From positions 2,666,001 to 2,730,000 of the forward strand of contig JAHQRK010000009.1 in NCBI GenBank assembly GCA_019828595.1: a stretch of DNA of 64,000 nt, written 5' to 3'. A program made the translations under genes and the position numbers. Shown piece after piece: positions 8,222-17,146 of this stretch (position 1 is its first letter; every line of letters begins with the position of its first letter). The notes under the pieces are model-generated. The model was not told the origin of the DNA. It saw nothing but the letters and a program-made list of their open reading frames with translations, and did not search any database. Source of the DNA: Aphanomyces cochlioides. Its lineage: Eukaryota > Oomycota > Saprolegniomycetes > Saprolegniales > Verrucalvaceae.

Positions 8222-11200
8222 AGTGGTCGCGGCTGGTCATTTTGTCAAGCTCCCCATACTTGAAGTGACGACGAGCAACCTCAATGGGCTGAAAGAAAAC
8301 GGACATCTTGTTGCACGGCGTCTTCGGAAACCGACACAAGCTGTTCTCTTTCAAGAAACGAAACTCAACAACGCAAAACATCTTGACACTTTCCACACTC
8401 ACCTCGACAACGAAGTGGGTGTTAGCAAGTACAAACTTTTTACCAACGACTTACGAACAACCCGCACGGACAATTTGAACAACCGTCGATGTGGCGTTGC
8501 ATCATACTTTCACGAATCGATGCCTGGATTCTCAAGCCTGGTGCACTTATCACAACACGATATCCCTGGCCGTTATATTGTGATCAAAACGTACTGGGAT
8601 GAAACCCCAGTCTACATCCACAACATTTACGCGCCAGTTACCCCTCAACATCGGGCTAGTTTCTTTGACAGTCTCCCTCGCGCTTTTGAAGCTAACAGTG
8701 TACACCTGGTTGGGGGAGATTTTAACCTTCCTGTCAACGAACACCTCGATGCTTCCAAACCACGGCAAGATCACACCTTTGGAAAAGTCGAATGTCTTGC
8801 CTGGCTGTCACAACTAGGAGTCATCGACGCGTGGCGCCTACACCACCCTCACGAAAGACTGGCAAGCGGTCCAGGACGAAGCAATCGTCTGGACTACTGG
8901 TTCATTGACCAAGATTTAGTTGCCCAATCCTACCAAAGCTCAAAATATGCCACTAACAGCTTTGCCGGAGATCACTTGGAGCACACTGTCGTTCTCTCTA
9001 CAAGTCATACACCCACGACCCGTGGCTACTGGAGGCTGCCGAGAGAGCTACTCAAAGACCCGCTCGTCATCAAAGCCATACGAGAAGAGGCATCACACCT
9101 CCTCTCTGAGATGCGTGCGGACGAATCGACAAACATGGGAGCCGTCTGGTATGGGTGGCTTAAGCGAATCAAACGACGTTTACAACAATGTCATCGCCAC
9201 CACCTCCAATCCATGCAACACGAGCTCAAAAGCCTAAAACTGAGACATATATCTGCACAACGATCATACGAAGCTGGCTTGCTCGACGAGGCTGCCGTTG
9301 ATGCTACTCGGTTGGCGCTGGAAAACGCAAGAATCGAATATCGCCAATACCGCATGGATCAGCAATTCGATTTTCATGCAAATATCAACGAACGCGGTAC
9401 GAGCCACTTCTTTCGAAGGCCACAAGGACTCAAGGTTCCTATCACGACGGTCAACGTCGATGGCATTCCCGTGTCTGATCCTACCACTATCAAAGAGAGA
9501 TTCACTGCCCATTGGAAGGCAATAATGACTACCACTCGTGGCGAACAACCTCGGCTAAACCGGGCGAGGCGGAGGGCTGTCATACGGTTTATCTCCCGCA
9601 AACTCAATGATGAGCAACGCGAGGAGCTAGACAGACCTATCACAGCAGCCGAGCTGTGTAGTGCTCTCAAGACAATGAGTCCAAACAAGTCTCCTGGTCC
9701 TGATGGATGGCCAGCGGCCTTCTTCCAAGTAGCACCCGAGGCTTTCTCCGAAATCCTGGTCAGGGTCTTCAACTACCAACTTCACCACCACGGTAAACTA
9801 CTCCTTCAACAAAGGCGTAGTGCTGTGGCTCTGCTCTTCAAAGCTGGTGATCGAGGCGATCCTGGAAACTACCGACCTATTGCACTCATGTCAGTGGAGG
9901 TGAAGATACTATCCCGTGCCCTCGCTTATCGCCTGGCTACAGTAGCTCCTCATCTCATTCACCCAAGTCAAGCTGGCTTTGTCCCAGGACGACGGCTGCA
10001 TGACCACGTCCTGCTTGTGCAAACTTTGCAAACGTTTTGCACCAACGAAGATCACGACTACTATGCAACATTCCTTGACTTTTCGAAAGCGTACGACATG
10101 GTGGATCGAGAATTTATGCTTGATGTGCTGAGAGAAGTCAACACTGGTGATGGTTTCATTGCGTGGGTAGCTCTTTTGTACGACTCACCTTTGGTCCAGA
10201 TCATCTTCAATGGCGAGCTTGGCCCTAAGATCCGACCTACCCGAGGCGTCAAACAAGGCTGTCCTTTATCATGCCTACTGTTCGTCCTATACCTAGAACC
10301 TCTTGGTGAGATGCTCCGAGCGTCCCCACATCTTGGAATCGCTCTCCCCCACGACTCAGTTATTACGAGTATATTCTTTGCCGACGACTCGACGTTGTTA
10401 TCAAACTCGCTGCAATCTGCTGTGGAGCAAATGGCAATTGTGGAAGAGTTTTGCACGGCTTCAGGGGCCCGTCTGAATCGTTCCAAGTGCATGACCTTGG
10501 TTCTCAACGACCATCTCGATCAAGAAGACATCGAAGCAGATGGTTTGCTCAATATCGTACCAACTGGTCAGTGTACGAAATATCTTGGTATTCTCTTTGG
10601 CCATCGACTTTCGGCTGACTCCCAACTTCAAAAACTCAACGACAAATTCATCTCGTCCTTTCAACTATGGGGTAAACGAGCAAGGACATTGCAGGGCCGA
10701 AAGCTTATTGCCTCCACGATGTTGCTATCTATGTTGTGGCATGTAACAGCCGTTGTACCTGTGCCTCCTGCTATGGTCGTTACGTGGCAACAAATGTTAA
10801 ACAAGTTCATACTTTGCCGCAAGACCCAGCTCGATGAGAGTTACCGTCCCTCAATCCATAGAAGGTGGCAGTACGACAAGCCTTTAGGCTTGGGAATCCC
10901 CCACATTGCATCGAGGCTGCGAACACAACGCCTTCTTCGTTTACAGCTCTTTATGTCTGCCGATTCTCCTGGTGAAATCCTGGTGTGGAAGAAACTTGTA
11001 CAGCGACAATTTAGCCGCACAATACATCAGTTATTCCGAGACAGTCACCCATTCGATTTTCTTTCATACTACCCAAATGCAAGCTCCAAGTGGCTTTTGC
11101 TTCGCGAGCTCCATCCACTGTGGCTTGATACTTGGAAACATTGGTCAGCCACAGACATGAGTAAGCGAATCGGCGTGCCTCCAAATCTCGACACGGTACT

Positions 11201-12329
11201 GAACCTCCCGGTATGGCTCACAGCCTACGACGCAATGCACTTCGGCTCTGCTAAGATGTTAGCAAATGTCGTGAAAGATGAAGACATGCGTCTCTGGTGC
11301 CGCCACGGGGCCAAAAATGGTCTCAGATGCCTGAAGGATTTCCTGACCCCACATGGTGCTTGGCCAACAGAGACCATGTTCGTGAACCGAATGTCGTCGA
11401 ACAATCCAGCTGCCCAAGTTTGTCTAAACCAGGACGGAGTCATGGACTTTGCCACATTGCCCCGCACAACCGACATTTACAATCAACTCACACGAATCTT
11501 CGACAAAGTTGTTCGATCGTTTGACATTCGGCAAGGGTCGCCACTGCCTAATGTCCCGACTTGTCAACATCCGTTTACAGCCAGAATCAAGGATGCTGAT
11601 TTACCTTTCGAGTCGTGGCCCAAGAAAAACGTGGTGCATTTAGCTTACCACGCCCCCCAGACTGAAGCTATACATCCTATGAAGACTACGACAAGAACTG
11701 ACAAAGACATAGCAAAGTATATCCGTCTCATTCGTACTGTGTGTAATCTACCTCCACCTGTTCAAGGCGATGTATGGTTTCGATTGCACATGAAGATGTT
11801 ACCCGTCAACTCGAGGTTTTCCTATATGCAGATCCAAAACCCTGACGCTATTTGTTGTGTCTACGAAGATTGCTCGGATGTTGAGACTTTTCATCATGCC
11901 TTCCATACATGTCATCATGTACATCAAGTTTGGATGTTCCAAGAGCGAGCATGGAGTGCTTATGGTGTTAAGTTTGATTGGGCAACCACCACGAATATCA
12001 GTCGCTTCAAGACCAATACGCGAGGAAAACACCTGCATGACGCATTATTCAAATTATGGTCCCTCCTTTGTGCTTCCATCACGTACTCCTTATGGACTCA
12101 AAGAAATGCAACCAAGTTCGATGGCAAAAAGCCTCTACCGATTTTACTATGGAACGAGATTATATTTGTCAGTTGGACAGCTTCCATCAGGCGAACAATT
12201 CGTTTGCTCTCGCCTGACGACTTCGACTATCGAAACATCATCGAAGCGGTCTCAGTCCTTTTCTCTCAAGCTGGATACAACGAGCTATTCGACAAATATC
12301 CCATGTCTTTTCGAGTTGAACACCAGTAA
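8190..12329 (+). CDS. Family E ORF2: APE endonuclease, reverse transcriptase, zinc-binding C-terminus
   Basis: The frame opens after a TAG at 8187 and overlaps ORF1 in the +1 frame. No ATG lies near the start (the first is residue 103 counted from GTG 8214), so start by frameshift or reinitiation is likely. From GTG 8214 it is 1371 aa. Endonuclease motifs: SNLNG (21-25), FQETK (46-50), HNIYAP, GDFN (168-171), RLDYWF and GDH (252-254). RT: motif A FLDFSKAYD (about 622), motif B RGVKQGCPLS, motif C FFADD (about 723), KYLGILFGH. The C-terminal C-x4-C-x7-H-x4-C cluster (about 1214) is of zf-RVT type. No RNase H is seen. All catalytic residues are present, so this copy may encode an active enzyme. 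APE-type, perhaps L1/Tx1 group. Confidence 0.9.
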   Translation, partial: RISQRSLPVAKVVAAGHFVKLPILEVTTSNLNGLKENGHLVARRLRKPTQAVLFQETKLNNAKHLDTFHTHLDNEVGVSKYKLFTNDLRTTRTDNLNNRRCGVASYFHESMPGFSSLVHLSQHDIPGRYIVIKTYWDETPVYIHNIYAPVTPQHRASFFDSLPRAFEANSVHLVGGDFNLPVNEHLDASKPRQDHTFGKVECLAWLSQLGVIDAWRLHHPHERLASGPGRSNRLDYWFIDQDLVAQSYQSSKYATNSFAGDHLEHTVVLSTSHTPTTRGYWRLPRELLKDPLVIKAIREEASHLLSEMRADESTNMGAVWYGWLKRIKRRLQQCHRHHLQSMQHELKSLKLRHISAQRSYEAGLLDEAAVDATRLALENARIEYRQYRMDQQFDFHANINERGTSHFFRRPQGLKVPITTVNVDGIPVSDPTTIKERFTAHWKAIMTTTRGEQPRLNRARRRAVIRFISRKLNDEQREELDRPITAAELCSALKTMSPNKSPGPDGWPAAFFQVAPEAFSEILVRVFNYQLHHHGKLLLQQRRSAVALLFKAGDRGDPGNYRPIALMSVEVKILSRALAYRLATVAPHLIHPSQAGFVPGRRLHDHVLLVQTLQTFCTNEDHDYYATFLDFSKAYDMVDREFMLDVLREVNTGDGFIAWVALLYDSPLVQIIFNGELGPKIRPTRGVKQGCPLSCLLFVLYLEPLGEMLRASPHLGIALPHDSVITSIFFADDSTLLSNSLQSAVEQMAIVEEFCTASGARLNRSKCMTLVLNDHLDQEDIEADGLLNIVPTGQCTKYLGILFGHRLSADSQLQKLNDKFISSFQLWGKRARTLQGRKLIASTMLLSMLWHVTAVVPVPPAMVVTWQQMLNKFILCRKTQLDESYRPSIHRRWQYDKPLGLGIPHIASRLRTQRLLRLQLFMSADSPGEILVWKKLVQRQFSRTIHQLFRDSHPFDFLSYYPNASSKWLLLRELHPLWLDTWKHWSATDMSKRIGVPPNLDTVLNLPVWLTAYDAMHFGSAKMLANVVKDEDMRLWCRHGAKNGLRCLKDFLTPHGAWPTETMFVNRMSSNNPAAQVCLNQDGVMDFATLPRTTDIYNQLTRIFDKVVRSFDIRQGSPLPNVPTCQHPFTARIKDADLPFESWPKKNVVHLAYHAPQTEAIHPMKTTTRTDKDIAKYIRLIRTVCNLPPPVQGDVWFRLHMKMLPVNSRFSYMQIQNPDAICCVYEDCSDVETFHHAFHTCHHVHQVWMFQERAWSAYGVKFDWATTTNISRFKTNTRGKHLHDALFKLWSLLCASITYSLWTQRNATKFDGKKPLPILLWNEIIFVSWTASIRRTIRLLSPDDFDYRNIIEAVSVLFSQAGYNELFDKYPMSFRVEHQ

Positions 12330-12405
12330 TTTGATTACAAGCCCCAGCTGTATTCTTGACTTGGTATCCCAGCTGAATTTTTGATTGGGAATCCTGGCGA
12401 CCATC

Positions 12406-13835
12406 ACTCACGATCCGCGCAAAACATTTCACTGCCCAATCAAATCGTGCCTGACTCAAGTGTCGCAACTGAGAATAAGTTCAGTGAGAATCTCAAAACA
12501 ATTCTCCAAGACTCACTTTTGATTTTACCCAAGACAACAACAATGGAAGCTTCAACGATTTTCACTGCCGATAGCGTACTCCCCGCGCAGACGTCGAGAC
12601 CCATAACTACACGAGGTGTGGGGAGCTCGATGTCTCCAGGGATTACTCTTGAGGGAGTGGATGGAGTTGAGATTTCTGTACCTATGACGCAATCATCCGA
12701 CACTCGTCCTTCAAGTCCAGTTACAACTGAAGAACACCAATTTACTCCTGATATGTCCATTTTGAACTCGAGCACCCGCGAATTTGACCCCTTGGGCAAT
12801 GACAATGGATCTCCGCTACCATCCCTCATGGATCTATTGGACGATGTTTCTGTTCCAGCCAGGCCACAAACGAATGCGACAACGGCTGATGCCCCAACCA
12901 ACCGCCCACGCACTCTGCGAATTCCAACCGACGATGATGACATCGATGAAGTGTTGTTTATCGATGACCACCGCGAAGTGGCATCAATGCGAAATCGAAT
13001 TTCAACTATTCAATACCAAGTCAACTGGAAGTTTCAACGCCCGGATGGACTCGACAAAGACTGGTTCGACGAAAAAGACCTCAGCGGGTGTCAAGAAGCC
13101 GTGGCGATGTACCAACGATGGCGACAAGCTGGAGCCCACTTCCTCACGAACACTGGTCTCGCCCCAACGCTTGCTGAATTTCGAGCGATGGATCCTCTGT
13201 GGCTAGAAATTGGCAACAACAGTGACAAATCTTGTCTTGCGGCTGCAATCCGAATCGTTGCTACCAATTTGAATGTCTCCAATTTTGAGCTCAGCGAAGA
13301 AGTCATTTCGGGTTTCAAAGAGGCCCATGGAGTTCCTCAAGACGCGGGCATTCCCCCTTCCAAGATGCATGATTTTCTCAAGCTGGCATACACACATGGA
13401 TTCCACTACAACGACGCCATATTCTCCCGTCAACTGCTCAAGCAATCGGTGGGTGATCCAATTCGTGATATCTGTAGAGCGATATTGGATGAGCCTGACG
13501 GAGAATTCTTGGTTGTTTCTGTCACTGATTCAACATCCCATTGCTGGGTCCTCGCCAAGCGATACAAGCGCTGCATAGACCGAAGTCTATGTATGATCCA
13601 AGACAATGAAAATGTATACCCCCTGGGTCAGATGCCAAGAGTCAGTTTTATCCGACATATTCGCCGTGTTAGCTTACAAACACCGAAGAAATCGAAGTCC
13701 CAACGTCGAAGCGAATCAAGAAAACGAAAAGCCAAATTGATTTCCAATTCAGCCTAGCAGTTGGAAATGGGATGAGCCTTCGGGCAATATTAGTTTGTAG
13801 TTTACATTAACTACAAATAGACTCCCCATTGACAT
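12406..13835 (+). mobile_element. Family C element, copy 3, downstream half of an E-C chimera
   Basis: Full-length C starting at the same base as copy 2, but preceded by family E 3' UTR (GGCGACCATC) instead of a tRNA stub. It ends normally at the 14-mer 13836-13849. The reference copy for this family because its ORF is intact. Confidence 0.87.
12543..13757 (+). CDS. Family C protein, intact: probable chromodomain and possible papain-fold cysteine protease
   Basis: 404 aa from an ATG in an A-rich context (ACAACAACAATGG); the frame is open further left but only this ATG is shared by both full-length copies. Residues 1-130 are Ser/Thr/Pro-rich and end in DDDDID. Residues about 136-194 look like a chromodomain: YQVNWKF resembles the YLVKWKG core, WF..KDL resembles WEP..NL, then a helix EAVAMYQRW. 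Residues about 215-375 resemble a papain-like protease: SDKSCLAAA puts Cys231 at a helix start, SHCWVL gives His333 after a strand, and MIQDNEN gives Asp354 or Asn355. OTU or C39-like families are the nearest thought, without certainty. The tail 382-398 is strongly basic (possible NLS). There is no endonuclease or RT. A chromatin-reading, protein-processing accessory role is inference. Confidence 0.6.
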   Translation: MEASTIFTADSVLPAQTSRPITTRGVGSSMSPGITLEGVDGVEISVPMTQSSDTRPSSPVTTEEHQFTPDMSILNSSTREFDPLGNDNGSPLPSLMDLLDDVSVPARPQTNATTADAPTNRPRTLRIPTDDDDIDEVLFIDDHREVASMRNRISTIQYQVNWKFQRPDGLDKDWFDEKDLSGCQEAVAMYQRWRQAGAHFLTNTGLAPTLAEFRAMDPLWLEIGNNSDKSCLAAAIRIVATNLNVSNFELSEEVISGFKEAHGVPQDAGIPPSKMHDFLKLAYTHGFHYNDAIFSRQLLKQSVGDPIRDICRAILDEPDGEFLVVSVTDSTSHCWVLAKRYKRCIDRSLCMIQDNENVYPLGQMPRVSFIRHIRRVSLQTPKKSKSQRRSESRKRKAKLISNSA

Positions 13836-13850
13836 TGAGCTATACGACCT

Positions 13851-14269
13851 CAACCTTCACTATATTTGGACAACGCACAACGCCGCCAAGTTCGAATCGA
13901 AGGAGCCGCCTCCGCCAGAAATTTGGCAAGAAGTCAGCTTCATCCGATGGCATGCATCGATCCGCAGATGGCTTCGCCTCCAAGAAGTTGACAGCCCTCA
14001 ACGAGTGGAAGCAATTTCAGCAATCAATACTTTGCATAGACAACCTGTCTATCGCCCACTGGTAGCCAAGTACCCGACTTTGCTCGCGCTCCAACCTTCA
14101 GCCCCAAATTAACAAGCCCCAAGTATTTATTCAACAAGTCAAAAATCGCTGTACTCCAAAGCCCAAAGTAGAAAATCTGCTGAAGCATTTGGAAGTGGGA
14201 TGAGCCGTTAGTAGGCAATATTAGTATTAGTAGATATTGAAAGTCTATTAATATACCTCCCCATTGCAG
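13851..14269 (+). mobile_element. Family A 3' tail (419 bp), 5'-truncated
   Basis: It matches 33214-33632: the last 86 codons or so of A ORF2 (from NLHYIW, stop at 14110-14112) and the full 3' UTR. The same truncation point recurs at 25031/25032, so the two copies descend from one insertion by unit duplication. Flanked by 14-mers at 13836 and 14270. Confidence 0.9.
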
Positions 14270-14283
14270 TGAGCTATACGACC

Positions 14284-15974
14284 TCCCTGAAAACTCGGTC
14301 GCCAAGTGGCAGTCCATGGTGTACAAGTTCATCTTGACAAGAAAGCGACACAAGGAAGACAAGCACATGTCCTTGATCAACTCTGGCGTGGCGTATCATC
14401 CCAGCCTGGGTCTCAGGATTCCGCATATTGCGTCAAGAATTCGTGCTCAACGTGTTCAGCGACTTCAATTCCTTGTTCAGACCGACAACGAAGAACCATC
14501 GTTATGGTCTGTTCTCCCGAAGCAGCTCTTTCGAAGGTGCATGGAGCCGTTCGCAAGATACTCGTCGTGGGACTGCCTCATGTATCATCCCAACCACAAC
14601 ACAAATCACATGCGACTTGAAGTACTCCCTTTGTTGTGGCGGAAAATCTGGGCCAACTGGCATCGTATCCCCCTTACGCGCAAATGTCCTGAAACGCCGA
14701 CACAATCTCAGCTCCCTACCATGTCTGTTTGGCTGCAAATTCATCCGCTGTTTTTGGTTCCTGGTTCCAATGGACCAACCTCGCTTGCTGTCGCCCTCAA
14801 ACATCATCGTCCCTTCTACAAGTTCCTCGCCCAAGAAGGCTTGCATTGCTTGGACGATTTCGTCACCACACAACGCGTGTGGCCCTCCTATGAAGAATTC
14901 AAGTTGCAAATGGAGCCTTACGTTTGGCGGTTCCCTGGCGATGATTTTCCACGCGTGTTTCGCCATTTGTACTCCCTGCTTTCACTCATTGCGACCACTG
15001 TATGGCAAGTACTGGGTATCCCTCTCGTGGAAGCTGTGCCTCCCAATCATGAAGTTCAAATCCCCGTCGGACAAGTTTGGAAGAATGTCTTTGTTCCTTT
15101 TCAACAATGGCCGCGCAAGTACATCCGATCGATTTGCTTTTGCGCGCCACTACTCACCAAACAGCACCCCTTGTCGAGCGATTCAAGAAACAATGATTTG
15201 GCGATCAAGAAATACATGAACAAGACTGTGAAACCTTTGATGCGATATCCAACTCCTGTTCAAGCCGATGTGTGGTGGCGAATCTTGTTTCGGATGCTAC
15301 CCGTCAACTCTCGCTTCTTTTTCCTTCAAGACACCAACCCTAGCATTATCGAATGCTCCTTTCCTGGTTGCTCAGCCGTCGAAACGATACAACACATCCT
15401 GTTCGACTGCAAGTTTGTCAAGCCTGTGTGGAATTGGCATCAAGCAGCGTGGCGGCCGTTTGGTATTCCATTTACATGGAATACGATTATCAACCTCGAC
15501 GAATTCGCGGTTTCTGAAGAATGGGTGTCTCATTTTTCAGTGATTCGTCGTTTGTGGGTCCTTCTCGTTTCATCTTTGCTACGGGACTTTTGGATTCATC
15601 GCAATCGAACCAAGTTTGAAGGCAAAACAGTGCCATACATCCAGGCGGTCAAGGAAGTATCTCTTGTTTCGTGGGCCGCAAATATCAGACGAATGCTCCG
15701 TGATCCTACAATGGACAGTGATGAAGCAATGCAAGTCTCCGAGATAGTCGAAAAACTCAAGTCTCATACCAACTACACTTGGTTTTGGGAGAAGAACTTG
15801 CGAGCGACACTTGTGTAAAGAAGTCTCAAGATTTCAAGACAATGCAAGAGCTCAATCGAACTCACGCAACGATTCAAGTGGCTTTCGAGTAGAACTTAGT
15901 AGTCCTTGTTCCCCATTGGGTCGTCTAGGCAAACATTTATAGGGGTTAAAGGTCAAATATACCCCGATTGTCAT
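14284..15974 (+). mobile_element. Family B element, copy 2
   Basis: Same truncation point and ends as copy 1; flanked by 14-mers at 14270 and 15975. It has AAACATTTAT before the 3' end, like copies 1 and 3. Confidence 0.88.
14286..15818 (+). CDS. Family B ORF2 C-terminal fragment, copy 2
   Basis: Open throughout, first ATG 14316 (500 aa). It differs from copy 1 by one visible residue: Thr to Ala in SWAANIRR near the C-terminus. It keeps the two codons (VK) that are missing from copies 3-6. It contains only the region after the RT and the zinc cluster. Confidence 0.8.
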   Translation, partial: PENSVAKWQSMVYKFILTRKRHKEDKHMSLINSGVAYHPSLGLRIPHIASRIRAQRVQRLQFLVQTDNEEPSLWSVLPKQLFRRCMEPFARYSSWDCLMYHPNHNTNHMRLEVLPLLWRKIWANWHRIPLTRKCPETPTQSQLPTMSVWLQIHPLFLVPGSNGPTSLAVALKHHRPFYKFLAQEGLHCLDDFVTTQRVWPSYEEFKLQMEPYVWRFPGDDFPRVFRHLYSLLSLIATTVWQVLGIPLVEAVPPNHEVQIPVGQVWKNVFVPFQQWPRKYIRSICFCAPLLTKQHPLSSDSRNNDLAIKKYMNKTVKPLMRYPTPVQADVWWRILFRMLPVNSRFFFLQDTNPSIIECSFPGCSAVETIQHILFDCKFVKPVWNWHQAAWRPFGIPFTWNTIINLDEFAVSEEWVSHFSVIRRLWVLLVSSLLRDFWIHRNRTKFEGKTVPYIQAVKEVSLVSWAANIRRMLRDPTMDSDEAMQVSEIVEKLKSHTNYTWFWEKNLRATLV

Positions 15975-15988
15975 TGAGCTATACGACC

Positions 15989-16989
15989 TATTATACTTAT
16001 TCCCATACACACCACATCACACAACACACGTTCTCAAACACATTGACACACACACTTTTTTTCCACACACAAAAGAAACCTACAACATATCCCACACACC
16101 ATCCACTCTCCCAACAAAACAAAACCTACGCAATTCAATTTGGCATCCGCTCGTCGTCAGCCCTCGACAGTCCCAAGCTTCATTCCTCGTGTCCTCTGTC
16201 CATATCCTTTTACACGCATACTATTTAATTATAAACGTTATTATTAGCAGAGAGTTTTGACCTACATTTTCGTCTTTAAAGTCATGTTTCTCAAACGCTA
16301 TAATGTTTTCCAAGTTATTTCTTATTGCATGCAAATCCTCATGAAATTCATATTCGGCGGGTCAAATTTCTTATCAAAACTCAAATACTTTGCTTCAGTA
16401 TGGAGAAAAGTTCATCGTCGTTGTCGACCACTGTCAAGTGGCTCATTCATATAACGCCAACAAGCCAGGACAGAGCTTTGTGAAGGCAAAGCTACACGAT
16501 CTTGAAAAGATTGTCGATCCCATTCGAGATGCTTCGTTTTGTTTATCCGTGTAGATTCCTATTTACATGTATTTTGGATGCATGCCTTGGCTGCCACGTT
16601 GAGGTGATTCAAATGAAATTCACAGACTCAGAGATCATTGCAAACGATTGCATGACTACATCAAGACATGTCGGCGTATCTCGATGTGTCAACCATCGTA
16701 AACACACGAGCGTTTGGAGCAAGCCTCGCGAAGAGACTCAACAGAACAAAAACAAGACTGCATTTGTCTTGTCAAGAGTATAGATGGACACTTCAGATGG
16801 ACCACAGTCCGTGAAAGAGAGATTCAAGGAATGTCTTATCCATATGTGCGTAGAGGTGAGCACCTCTTTTCGTGCTGGACGTGGCATGAGGTGACTAGTA
16901 AGAGCTGAGAAGAATACAGGAGGAATCCTAAGGAAAGGCGAGAATGTTGGGAGGAGAGGACGAAATCGGAGAAAAGGGGAAAAAAACGT
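15989..16989 (+). repeat. F block copy 2
   Basis: Nearly identical to copy 1, but with GTGAAGG where copy 1 has GTGTAGG, which opens the EF-P-like frame. It shares the older variants CACTTCAG, AGCACCTC and AAGGCGAG with copy 1. Confidence 0.8.
16980..16986 (-). terminator. Pol III terminator, T7
   Basis: T7 in the tRNA direction, 3 nt past the tRNA 3' end. Confidence 0.85.
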
Positions 16990-17062
16990 TGGTCATACTG
17001 GGGCTCGAACCCAGGACCCTGGCGTTATTAGCACCATGCTCTACCGACTGAGCTATACGACC
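16990..17062 (-). tRNA. tRNA-Ile(AAU), copy 2
   Basis: Identical in all 73 nt to copy 1. Family D starts at the base next to its 5' end. Confidence 0.96.
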
Positions 17063-17146
17063 CCACTTTTACTTTTGCCGTCAACCACTCAAGTCAGTAG
17101 TCAGTTCAAGTAAGGTACCCCTCCCGCCTCCCAAGTGAAGTGAAGT

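Larger units (their letters stand above)
5703..12405 (+). mobile_element. Family E non-LTR retrotransposon, full-length 5' end, 3' end fused to family C
   Basis: It starts directly at the tRNA 5' end with CCAGTTTCC; family D also starts with CCA at the same place, so this looks like a genuine 5' end. Layout: 53-nt 5' UTR, ORF1 (821 aa), ORF2 overlapping in the +1 frame, about 75 nt of 3' UTR. It then passes without a tRNA 14-mer into the exact 5' end of a family C element. The 3' UTR begins like that of A (ACAAGCCCCA) but lacks the terminal hairpin. The E-C pair shares one duplication (tRNA end and 13836), as expected if one insertion event used two RNA templates. Confidence 0.85.

Noticed and set aside
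12406..13835. Family C as an LTR chromovirus fragment because of the chromodomain
   Set aside because: No LTRs, gag, integrase, primer-binding site or RNase H are seen, and its end structure matches non-LTR family A.
16502..16783. Small ORFs in the F block (65, 86 and 93 codons) as host genes
   Set aside because: They have low-complexity or unfamiliar composition and no start context or domain support. The 93-codon frame also changes start and length between copies (152 codons in copy 1).
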